Source: Bacillota bacterium (GTDB lineage Bacteria; Bacillota; Clostridia; Oscillospirales; Ruminococcaceae). From it: DNA of 21,365 nt. This document shows positions 15,213 through 21,365 of this stretch, piece by piece (positions within the stretch are counted from its first letter, which is position 1; the number at the start of each line of letters is the position of its first letter). The stretch covers positions 1 to 21,365 of the forward strand of contig JAEXAZ010000281.1 in assembly GCA_023394255.1 (NCBI GenBank), read 5' to 3'. The notes below the pieces were generated by a model, which was not told the origin of the DNA, did no database searches, and was given only the letters and a program-made list of their open reading frames with translations. The position numbers and the translations under genes are program-made.

Positions 15213-15290
15213 TTGGCAGAGATTATAAAATCTATGCTAATACAAGATGATAATACAAGGAGAGCGATTAAAAACAAAAGCGCAAAATAA
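15213..15290 (+). CDS. Possible 25-residue micro-ORF or gene remnant
   Basis: The frame codes for a hydrophilic peptide ending in a basic tail (RRAIKNKSAK). A TTG at 15213 has TGAGGA eight bases upstream; an ATG at 15234 is also in frame. The frame is open further upstream (to the end of the previous gene) without a proper start, and the upstream part also looks protein-like (YYIDEDRYLAEIIKSML), so it may be the tail of a decayed gene. It lies between the candidate promoter and the tandem terminators. Weak evidence. Confidence 0.25.
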   Translation: MAEIIKSMLIQDDNTRRAIKNKSAK

Positions 15291-15308
15291 CAACAATATA
15301 TAGTATTG

Positions 15309-15337
15309 AAAGAACACGGTTTTGCCGTGTTCTTTTT
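15309..15337 (+). terminator. First of two tandem terminators upstream of the Toprim/T4SS genes
   Basis: AAAGAACACGG (15309-15319), a five-base loop and CCGTGTTCTTT (15325-15335), ending in five T. It is an 11-bp perfect stem. Confidence 0.85.
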
Positions 15338-15343
15338 GTTTCC

Positions 15344-15370
15344 AACGCCGGTACATGCCGGCGTTTTTTT
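15344..15370 (+). terminator. Second of two tandem terminators upstream of the Toprim/T4SS genes
   Basis: AACGCCGG (15344-15351), a six-base loop, CCGGCGTT (15358-15365), and seven T through 15370. Only 32 bases separate it from the next start codon, and these hold the ribosome site but no promoter. Confidence 0.85.
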
Positions 15371-15402
15371 ATTGCGACAAAAAGGAAAAGGAGGAAAAGT
15401 AT

Positions 15403-16395
15403 ATGGATCTGTTACAGGCTATCAAACAGGACATCCGCATCACGGAATTCGCCCAATCGCGCGGCTTCACCCTGCTGCGAGCCGGTTCGGAAGTCACCCT
15501 GAAAGAGCATGACAGTGTGCGTATTGACCCGGAGAAAAATCTGTTTGTCCGTAACGCGGACAGGAAAACGGCAGGTTCCATTATCGACTTTGTCATGTGG
15601 GTGGACGGAGTGAATATGCCTCAGGCTGTCAGCAAGCTGCGCGGGATGCTTACCTACGGCCCGGACTACCAGCCGCGCCCAAGGACAGCATACCGGAAAC
15701 CAAAAAAGGAACTGTGCCTACCGGAAGCTGCGGCAGGTAAATACAGCAGGGTGTACGCGTATCTCAACAAAACCCGCTGCATCGACAACGAGGTGATTGC
15801 CGGGCTCATGAAACGCCGTCTGCTGTACGAGGATGACCACCACAATTGTGTGTTTGTCGGGCTGGACTATGGCGGCGCACCCGCCTTTGCTACAAAACGC
15901 AGCACATCTACAACTGTTTCGTACCGAGGGGACGCGGCAGGCAGCAGAAAGGAGGTTGGATTTTTCGTGGATAACAAAGCACCTGCCCTGTTCGTGACAG
16001 AGGCGCCGATCGACGCCATGTCCATCATGACGCTGCTGCGGGATAACAAGCGTGACCCCACCAATTACAACTATCTTTCCCTGTGCGGTGTGGCGGATAA
16101 TGCGCTTTTGTACCACATGCAAAAACCGGAAAATCAGGGCATCCGGACGATCTATCTGGCAACTGACAACGACATGGCGGGTAATGCCGCAAGGGAACAG
16201 CTTCGCAAGGCTCTGACCGACATCGGATTTAACGGAAAAATTGTAGACAAATGCCCGACGGTCGGGAAGGACTGGAACGAGCAGTTGGTGAGCTTTCGCA
16301 ATCTCGCTCTGCTGCGGGAGCAGAAACAGGCTGTGAAACCACAGCTTCAGCCAGTCAGTGAACAGCAAACATTTGAAAGAGGGATGGATATATGA
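15403..16395 (+). CDS. DUF3991/Toprim primase-like protein
   Basis: A 330-residue protein starting at ATG 15403 after AAAAGGAGG; the longer frame from 15322 runs through both terminators and is not real. Residues 1-80 resemble a primase-type CHC2 zinc domain that has lost its zinc ligands (DSVRIDPEKNLFV, then GSIIDFVMWVDG). The Toprim core has Glu200 in VTEAPIDAMS and Asp255-x-Asp257 in ATDNDMAG, the expected metal-binding residues. Known: such proteins are frequent on Firmicutes conjugative elements and are thought to act on transferred DNA, perhaps as primases or nucleases; which one is not clear. The stop overlaps the next start (ATGA), tying it to the T4SS operon. Confidence 0.88.
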   Translation: MDLLQAIKQDIRITEFAQSRGFTLLRAGSEVTLKEHDSVRIDPEKNLFVRNADRKTAGSIIDFVMWVDGVNMPQAVSKLRGMLTYGPDYQPRPRTAYRKPKKELCLPEAAAGKYSRVYAYLNKTRCIDNEVIAGLMKRRLLYEDDHHNCVFVGLDYGGAPAFATKRSTSTTVSYRGDAAGSRKEVGFFVDNKAPALFVTEAPIDAMSIMTLLRDNKRDPTNYNYLSLCGVADNALLYHMQKPENQGIRTIYLATDNDMAGNAAREQLRKALTDIGFNGKIVDKCPTVGKDWNEQLVSFRNLALLREQKQAVKPQLQPVSEQQTFERGMDI

Positions 16396-16736
16396 AATTT
16401 TTTAACAATGCACAATTGCTGGATGCCGCATCCAACGTAATCGCTGGCATCGACAGTGCGGCAGATACCGGCATGGCAGTCGTTAAACACTTCGTAAATA
16501 CAGTCGTGGTTTGGTTCGCAGCAGCCGTGTGTGCGGCATTTGTAATATTTTTTATTGTAAAGGCAGTCAATAAGCATGCTGCGCACGATGAATACCAGGA
16601 CGATATCGTTAAAATCATCGTTGCCCTGGTTGCTATCGGGCTGGTACTTAGTTTCCCAACATGGGGATGGAAGCTGCTCGGCTCAGGGAGCAGCGAAGCG
16701 ACCGCCGCTGCTTTTTTTATGACAAGGATGTGGTGA
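16392..16736 (+). CDS. Small two-helix membrane protein, possible VirB2/Maff2-like subunit
   Basis: A 114-residue protein with two membrane helices (about residues 37-57 and 70-90) joined by a short charged loop. It lies directly before the TrbL/VirB6-like gene, the place where Gram-positive elements carry VirB2-like or Maff2-type small membrane proteins. There is no clear signal peptide, and similarity to TrbC/VirB2 is topological only. An intrinsic-terminator-like hairpin lies inside its last codons (16689-16718), which may keep this gene's mRNA above that of downstream genes. The start overlaps the Toprim gene by four bases. Confidence 0.68.
   Translation: MKFFNNAQLLDAASNVIAGIDSAADTGMAVVKHFVNTVVVWFAAAVCAAFVIFFIVKAVNKHAAHDEYQDDIVKIIVALVAIGLVLSFPTWGWKLLGSGSSEATAAAFFMTRMW
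16689..16718 (+). terminator. Terminator-like hairpin inside the 3' end of the 16392 gene
   Basis: AGCAGCG (16689-16695), a 10-base loop, CGCTGCT (16706-16712) and seven T (16712-16718) give the form of an intrinsic terminator, yet the reading frame continues to 16736 and the next gene starts at 16738. It would act as a partial, in-operon terminator. Confidence 0.55.
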
Positions 16737-16737
16737 C

Positions 16738-17589
16738 ATGACAAATGTAATTGGAGGCATGGCAGCCAAGGGGCTGGCATGGCTGTTTGACCAGTTTGCG
16801 GCATGGCTTTACGAATGGGTTTATGCCGGACTATCCAAATTTATTGATTCAGTTCTGCAGTTACTCACCACAGCTACAAATCGTTTTTGGGATGTGCCTG
16901 TCATTGAAAGGCTTTTGGATTTTTCAGCATGGATCAATACAGTTGTCCTGGCAATATCTCTCTTGTTCCTGATAATGGAGATCGTGGAGCAGAGCGATCG
17001 GGTCAACTGGGCAATTGTATTCAGCAACCTTGTCAAGGGCCTTCTTTTTGTGCTGTTTAACCGGTACATCGGCCTTGCAACCTATACTGTATCGCAAACT
17101 GTTATTGAAGGGTTTGACATTGACTTACAAACACCAACCTTTTCTGGACTTACAGCAATGCTTTCCGCCTGCTTAGGCGGAATTACCGGAGGCTTTTTCG
17201 TAACATTTATGGTTGTAGTAGTTTTTGCGGCATTTATAGCATTCTTTGTAATGTCTTTGCTGCGCTGCGGAACTCTGTTTGTACAAATTTTCAGTTCCTC
17301 GTTTTACATTCCTTCGATCATACAGGGGGATACGGCAAAAATGGGAGATTGGCTGCGGCAGACGATAGCAATCTCCGCCACTTACTTTCTCCAGTACCTG
17401 CTGTTTTATATCGGGCTGGACAGCTTAACCGGTGTTTCTCCGGATGCGTTTATAACAACAGCCGTCTGCTGGACCACCATGTTCTTTGTTCCCAAAATTC
17501 TCGGCCAGTTCGGTTATTCCAGTGGAGCGTCTTCTGTCATTTCTGCTGCCGGAAGCCTTGTACAGTCGGGTTTGTCATTTGTAAAGTAA
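16738..17589 (+). CDS. TrbL/VirB6-like T4SS membrane channel protein
   Basis: A 283-residue polytopic protein starting one base after the previous stop codon. About six hydrophobic segments are visible (for example near residues 63-82, 92-112, 150-180, 205-235 and 240-260), with Trp/Tyr-rich N-terminal helices and a Ser/Gly-rich end (YSSGASSVISAAGSLVQS), typical of the conjugal transfer TrbL family of Firmicutes elements. It should form the inner-membrane DNA path of the T4SS together with the VirB3-like and VirB4 proteins encoded downstream. Confidence 0.82.
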   Translation: MTNVIGGMAAKGLAWLFDQFAAWLYEWVYAGLSKFIDSVLQLLTTATNRFWDVPVIERLLDFSAWINTVVLAISLLFLIMEIVEQSDRVNWAIVFSNLVKGLLFVLFNRYIGLATYTVSQTVIEGFDIDLQTPTFSGLTAMLSACLGGITGGFFVTFMVVVVFAAFIAFFVMSLLRCGTLFVQIFSSSFYIPSIIQGDTAKMGDWLRQTIAISATYFLQYLLFYIGLDSLTGVSPDAFITTAVCWTTMFFVPKILGQFGYSSGASSVISAAGSLVQSGLSFVK

Positions 17590-17601
17590 GGGAGCAGCGC
17601 T

Positions 17602-17796
17602 ATGAAAAAGTTTTTAAACCGTATGAAAGACATTGGAGAAGCAGTGTTGTATGAAATCGTAGATTATCTGTCGGCATTCGCCTGCATGGGTACAGTGGTT
17701 GATAATCGGGTTTGTATTACATTAGCTATTGCGTCGTTGCTAATTTCATTTTACTTTGGATTTAAAATACTTAATTTAATGGGTGCTTTTGTGTAA
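17602..17796 (+). CDS. Small single-pass membrane protein of the T4SS operon
   Basis: A 64-residue protein with ATG 17602 preceded by AAGGGAG. It has a basic/amphipathic N-terminus and one hydrophobic helix (about residues 38-60). Placed between the TrbL-like and VirB3-like genes, it is probably a minor T4SS component, but no family is recognised. The 86-base gap after it holds only short inverted repeats (CCGGT 17810-17814 with ACCGG 17824-17828) and the next ribosome site. Confidence 0.6.
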   Translation: MKKFLNRMKDIGEAVLYEIVDYLSAFACMGTVVDNRVCITLAIASLLISFYFGFKILNLMGAFV

Positions 17797-17882
17797 TCAA
17801 CTGAATACCCCGGTACAAGGAACACCGGAATCATGAGCCGTGTCATATGATGCGGCATTTTTCATGTAACAAGGAGGACTCT

Positions 17883-18176
17883 ATGGACAACAAAAGAGTA
17901 TATTACATCCCGCCAAATTTAAACCGCAGCTATTTGTTAGGCGGTTTTAAAATTATGGAGCTGGTTGCCTTCCTGGTGATTGCTGTCATATCCCTATTCA
18001 TGGTCACTAAAAAAGGGTTTCCAACCCTGACGTTTGTCATTCCGGCACTCTATCTGGTCCTGCATTTGCGGGCGCTGCCGGATGGCAGGAATGTGCAGCA
18101 GGCACTGGCTATGCGGTGGCGGTATTTTCAGAAAGACCAAAGATACAGCTTACAGGAGTGTGAAAAAAGAAAATGA
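17883..18176 (+). CDS. VirB3/PrgI-like T4SS membrane protein
   Basis: A 97-residue protein. ATG 17883 has AAGGAGG five bases upstream, so the longer frame from 17847 is rejected. A short N-terminal part (YYIPPNLNRSY) is followed by two close membrane helices (about residues 25-40 and 45-62) and a basic tail, the VirB3/PrgI/TcpE type of layout. It lies directly before the VirB4 genes, as PrgI and VirB3 do. The stop overlaps the next start (ATGA). It probably anchors VirB4 to the membrane. Confidence 0.75.
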   Translation: MDNKRVYYIPPNLNRSYLLGGFKIMELVAFLVIAVISLFMVTKKGFPTLTFVIPALYLVLHLRALPDGRNVQQALAMRWRYFQKDQRYSLQECEKRK

Positions 18177-18709
18177 AAATAACAGACCTGCTGAATTTTC
18201 AGATTATGGAAGATCACATCAAGTGCAAATATGATTCGTTCTACTTTTTCCGGATTATCCCGCCAAACTTATCCATCATGGATCCCGGAGAAAAACAGAT
18301 GAGAATCGAGGGATTCATGGGGCTGCTCAACAGTATCGACATCAACCTTCACATTTTTGCGATGGATAAGTCGGAAGACCTTAGCAAAAACAAAGCATTT
18401 TGGAAGAGTACCCCGGAACGATATGCCTTCATCGCGGATGAAATACTGGATAATATCAGCGAGATTGAATCCACCAGCAACGGCATCCAGCGCGCATATT
18501 ACTTTATCATTCGTCCGATGGAGATTGATCAAAGCAGGCTGTTTGCAACGCTTCTGGAAGAAACGGGATTTCGCGCTTACCAGGCGAAGCGGGAAGAACT
18601 CATCACAATCATGAATAATTTCCAGCTGCGCAGTTTCATCGAATTTGATATCTATACTTTTGAACAGGAGGTACAAATGCTGTATGAGAACCAAAAGGGT
18701 GCAAAGTAA
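18173..18709 (+). CDS. VirB4 N-terminal domain encoded as a separate gene
   Basis: A 178-residue soluble protein that looks like the N-terminal region of VirB4/TraU ATPases (IPPNLSIMDPGEKQMRIEGF, then a RAYYFIIRP strand). It has no P-loop. Its end overlaps the ATPase gene by 26 bases. The two products together have about 790 residues, the usual length of a single VirB4, so this seems to be a split VirB4. The ATPase gene has its own ribosome site AGGAGGT (18666-18672), so the split is likely functional and not a sequencing error. Confidence 0.75.
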   Translation: MKITDLLNFQIMEDHIKCKYDSFYFFRIIPPNLSIMDPGEKQMRIEGFMGLLNSIDINLHIFAMDKSEDLSKNKAFWKSTPERYAFIADEILDNISEIESTSNGIQRAYYFIIRPMEIDQSRLFATLLEETGFRAYQAKREELITIMNNFQLRSFIEFDIYTFEQEVQMLYENQKGAK

Positions 18710-20522
18710 AGAGAGTATTTTCACAAGCGAACTGACGCAGCGTCTGCTGCCGGAGATGATGGTGTTTAAACCGAAGTATATCGAGCAGAGCAATTTCCTG
18801 CGCCGGGTACTTATCGTCAAGAACTTTCCGGCAACCATTGAAACACAATTCATTCTTACCGCTGTTACACAGATCAAGAACACTACCTTCTCCATGCGGC
18901 TGATACCCATGAGTTCCATGAAGACCACAAAGCTGGTGGACAGGCAGATCAATAATGCAATCGCTCAGTCCCATGAGAAAAAAGGGACGCGCCAGATTGC
19001 CGCTGGTATTGATGTTGAGAGCATCCGGCAGTCCTATAAGAAGTTCCTTGAGGAAAAGGGTAAATTCTACTATGTCAATATCTACATAGAGGTTTACGCT
19101 GAGGACGAAAAGGAAATGCAGGAGCGGGTAAATAAAGTCCTTGCCACACTGGCCGGAAGCCATATTTCAGCGCAAGTGCTGATCTACGAGCAAAAGGAGG
19201 GTTTCATGGGTGTCAGCCCGATCGGAAAAGACCTGCTTACTATGACGGCGAACAACATTCCGTCCAACGCGCTGGCGTCCATGTACCCGTTTTCATATTC
19301 CAGCCGGAACGATCCTCAGGGTATGCCGCTGGGTAATACAAAGGATGGCGGCTACATGTTCCTGGATCCGTGGATCAGAGATCAGAACATGACCAGCGGC
19401 AATATTATCATCATCGGTGAGACGGGTTATGGGAAGTCCTATCTCATTAAAAAGATTCTTGCCATGATGATGGCCTGCGGTGTTTCATGCTTTATGCTGG
19501 ATCCGGAGTCTGAATATAATGATTTGTTCCGGAACATGGGAGGGACGGTTGTGAACTGTGCTTCCGGTAAATTCAGAATCAATCCGTTTGAAATCCGACG
19601 GCTAAAAACTGAGGACGATACAGACGATGAGCTGGATAATGAGATTGATGCGCTAAATGAGGAACAGTCTTTTTTTCAGCATCTTAGCTGGCTGAAGGAT
19701 TTCTACAGGGTACTGTTCCCATATCTTAATGGAATGCAGCTTGCCGCGCTAGGCATGCTTACAAAAGACATGTATGTTCGGCACGGCATTGACCACAATA
19801 CAGACCTGTCGCAGCTGAAAAGTAAGGATTACCCAACCTTTACCGATCTGTACCAGTACATCAGCGATGTGCTGGATGACCGTCAGAAATTTGGATTTTA
19901 CAAGGAAATTACAGACAGCATGCTGCAGGATATTCTGCTTATCATCCGGGATGCTTACGACGGAAGTCTCAGCCCGCTGTTTAATGGCCACACCAATATC
20001 AGCAATGATAAGCTCATCAACTTCAATATTCAGGAGCTGCTTGCAGGATCGGAGGAACGCACACAGGCGTTCCTATTTAATGTCATGACGTTTCTTTGGC
20101 ACAAAATTATGAAAAAGGAAAACCGGGTGCTGTTCGGAGTGGATGAACTGTATCTGCTCATGAACCGTGATAACCTCACGATCGCCAAATACCTGCGCAA
20201 CTTCATCAAACGTGCCAGGAAGTACGAGTCCATCATAGTGACCGCAACCCAGCAGCTGGTAGATCTGGATGATGAAAAAATCCGTTTCATTTCTTCCGCG
20301 ATCATCAATTCGGCGGCCATCAAGTTTTTGTTTAATCCCGGCAATCTGGCCTTTGAACGCACCAAAAGCATGCTCCAGCTATCACAAGGGGAAGCGGATT
20401 GCATCTTTACCGCAGGACGTGGCCAGTGCCTCCTGAAGATTGGCCGGGCAGACAAATATAACGTCAATATCGGGAAACTTTCGTATGAGGAAAAGCTGTT
20501 CGGCAGTGCTGGCGGCAGGTAA
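18684..20522 (+). CDS. VirB4-family T4SS ATPase (C-terminal ATPase part)
   Basis: A 612-residue protein. Of the open frame from 18645, ATG 18684 is chosen because AGGAGGT lies 11 bases upstream. The first 190 residues correspond to the middle of VirB4; Walker A is GETGYGKS at residues 245-252, and Walker B is LFGVDE with Asp487-Glu488. The later TATQQLVDLDDEKIR stretch is typical of VirB4/HerA-type ATPases. It powers substrate transfer and T4SS assembly at the cytoplasmic face. The missing N-terminal domain is supplied by the overlapping gene 18173-18709. Confidence 0.93.
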   Translation: MRTKRVQSKESIFTSELTQRLLPEMMVFKPKYIEQSNFLRRVLIVKNFPATIETQFILTAVTQIKNTTFSMRLIPMSSMKTTKLVDRQINNAIAQSHEKKGTRQIAAGIDVESIRQSYKKFLEEKGKFYYVNIYIEVYAEDEKEMQERVNKVLATLAGSHISAQVLIYEQKEGFMGVSPIGKDLLTMTANNIPSNALASMYPFSYSSRNDPQGMPLGNTKDGGYMFLDPWIRDQNMTSGNIIIIGETGYGKSYLIKKILAMMMACGVSCFMLDPESEYNDLFRNMGGTVVNCASGKFRINPFEIRRLKTEDDTDDELDNEIDALNEEQSFFQHLSWLKDFYRVLFPYLNGMQLAALGMLTKDMYVRHGIDHNTDLSQLKSKDYPTFTDLYQYISDVLDDRQKFGFYKEITDSMLQDILLIIRDAYDGSLSPLFNGHTNISNDKLINFNIQELLAGSEERTQAFLFNVMTFLWHKIMKKENRVLFGVDELYLLMNRDNLTIAKYLRNFIKRARKYESIIVTATQQLVDLDDEKIRFISSAIINSAAIKFLFNPGNLAFERTKSMLQLSQGEADCIFTAGRGQCLLKIGRADKYNVNIGKLSYEEKLFGSAGGR

Positions 20523-20527
20523 CCGTT

Positions 20528-21365
20528 ATGAATAGCAACAAAAAAGGAGTCATCGCGGGCGTTGCCGTCCTGATGGCTCTTTTGCTGGTCTTTCTTCCAA
20601 TCATTCTGCTCGGCGGCCTGTTTACCATTATCGTGGCTTATCTGAATCCCGCTTCTGTTGGTATGGAGCAGGACGATTTGCACTACCAGGCATTGCAGGA
20701 AGTTTCGGCAGAGTATGAACCGGAAAATGACATTGACGTCTATCTCATCAAGGTCATCGATCTGTTCAGTCACGATAAGATTATGGAGGACAAGGGACAG
20801 ATCAAGGACTTCATCGAGAAGTACTTTTTGTTGGAAAAGGAACGTGAGGTGGAGGTTACCGAAACGGTAGACGGAGAGGAAGTGACCCGGACAGAGACAG
20901 AAATCTATTACGAATATAAAACATTTTATGAGATTGTTTCTACCGTGCGTGAAGCTCCGTTCAATTTTCAGGAAGGAGCGATTGCTTCCATTGTGAACCT
21001 GTCCATGGCTGGGTTTACAACGGGAGGCCCCGATGACAGCTCCGGAGATCCCCCCGGGCAGAATGGTGGCACGCTGTTTGGAAAGTATCCTGCGCCGGTT
21101 CAGAATGGCGTGATCACCTGCGGGTACGGGGGACGTGTAAATCCCATTACCGGTAAAACAGAGTTCCATCCCGCTCTGGATATTCAGGGCGCGTGGCACT
21201 CTCCGGTCACGACCATAGCGGATGGCGTAGTGGTTTCCACCAGTACGGCCATCGGCCCCTATGGAAATTATGTTGTTATCCGGCATGATCTTCCGGAGGA
21301 AATGTTCTATTCCAAGTATGCGCACCTTTCTCAAATCCTCGTCTCTCCCGGGCAGAGTGTGAAGC
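20528..21365 (+). CDS. Membrane-anchored M23 (LytM-type) peptidoglycan peptidase, 3' end outside window
   Basis: The frame is open from ATG 20528, five bases after the VirB4 stop, to the right edge (279 codons seen). A membrane helix (about residues 7-37) is followed by a charged 130-residue region, a Gly/Pro/Ser-rich linker (GGPDDSSGDPPGQ), and an M23 domain starting near residue 190. The zinc-ligand motif is visible as His214-PAL-Asp218, with the conserved KYAHLS further on; the final HxH motif must lie beyond the window. Known: such enzymes (VirB1-like, the CD1107-type proteins of clostridial elements) open the cell wall for the T4SS. No ribosome site stronger than AACCG is seen, which suggests coupling to VirB4. 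Confidence 0.88.
   Translation, partial: MNSNKKGVIAGVAVLMALLLVFLPIILLGGLFTIIVAYLNPASVGMEQDDLHYQALQEVSAEYEPENDIDVYLIKVIDLFSHDKIMEDKGQIKDFIEKYFLLEKEREVEVTETVDGEEVTRTETEIYYEYKTFYEIVSTVREAPFNFQEGAIASIVNLSMAGFTTGGPDDSSGDPPGQNGGTLFGKYPAPVQNGVITCGYGGRVNPITGKTEFHPALDIQGAWHSPVTTIADGVVVSTSTAIGPYGNYVVIRHDLPEEMFYSKYAHLSQILVSPGQSVK

Noticed and set aside
15322..15402. Longer N-terminus for the Toprim protein
   Set aside because: It would be encoded by the two terminator hairpins; ATG 15403 has AAAAGGAGG at good spacing.
17810..17864. Hairpins between the small membrane protein and VirB3-like gene as a terminator
   Set aside because: Stems are only 4-5 bp and the T run is not placed directly after a strong stem.
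18645..18709. Programmed frameshift joining the two VirB4 parts
   Set aside because: No clear slippery heptamer or downstream structure is seen, and the second gene has its own ribosome site; not excluded but less likely.
20030..21334. Long antisense reading frame (434 codons) opposite VirB4 and the M23 gene
   Set aside because: It spans two clear + strand genes with intact catalytic motifs and has no domain or ribosome site of its own; it is a shadow.
1..21365. CRISPR array, tRNA genes or insertion sequences
   Set aside because: No regularly spaced direct repeats, cloverleaf-type sequences or transposase motifs were seen on reading the window.

Overview
The window looks like part of a large integrative and conjugative element from a low-to-mid GC Firmicute, probably of the Clostridia (Oscillospiraceae/Lachnospiraceae type). 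The evidence is the strong AGGAGG-type ribosome sites, use of TTG and GTG starts, a Gram-positive style type IV secretion (T4SS) set (TrbL/VirB6-like, VirB3/PrgI-like, VirB4, membrane-anchored M23 peptidase), a DUF3991/Toprim-type protein and a giant SNF2-like helicase. Host and element names are inferences. All supported protein genes are on the + strand. I see no tRNA, rRNA, IS element, CRISPR array, relaxase, VirD4 coupling protein, integrase or attachment site.

Layout. (1) 3-3005: C-terminal 1000 residues of an SNF2-like helicase open at the left edge. (2) 2971-9778: a compact, partly overlapping Tad/Flp-type pilus operon: prepilin peptidase, CpaB-like SAF protein, TadZ-like NTPase, CpaF/TadA ATPase, TadB, TadC, a Flp-like pilin and two TadE-like pseudopilins. 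(3) 9857-10199: a complete-looking type I toxin-antitoxin locus: 20-residue membrane toxin, structured 5' leader that pairs with its ribosome site, and a convergent antisense RNA with a near-consensus promoter and its own terminator. (4) 10231-12592: a membrane-anchored low-complexity protein and a 568-residue secreted protein, possibly surface partners of the pilus. (5) 12661-15136: five genes of unknown function, one with a ParB/Srx-like core; two of them share a duplicated ribosome-site plus N-terminal segment. (6) 15137-15402: AT-rich regulatory gap with a candidate promoter, an inverted repeat, a doubtful micro-ORF and two tandem terminators. (7) 15403-21365: Toprim protein and the T4SS core, with VirB4 divided between two overlapping genes, ending in an M23 peptidase cut by the right edge.

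How it may work together: the T4SS would move the DNA, the helicase and Toprim proteins would act on the transferred DNA, and the Tad-like pilus with its secreted neighbours may provide cell-cell attachment. The last point is inference; the best known parallel is the type IV thin pilus of IncI plasmid R64. Several genes begin directly after an intrinsic terminator with little room for a promoter, which suggests read-through or antitermination control of long operons.
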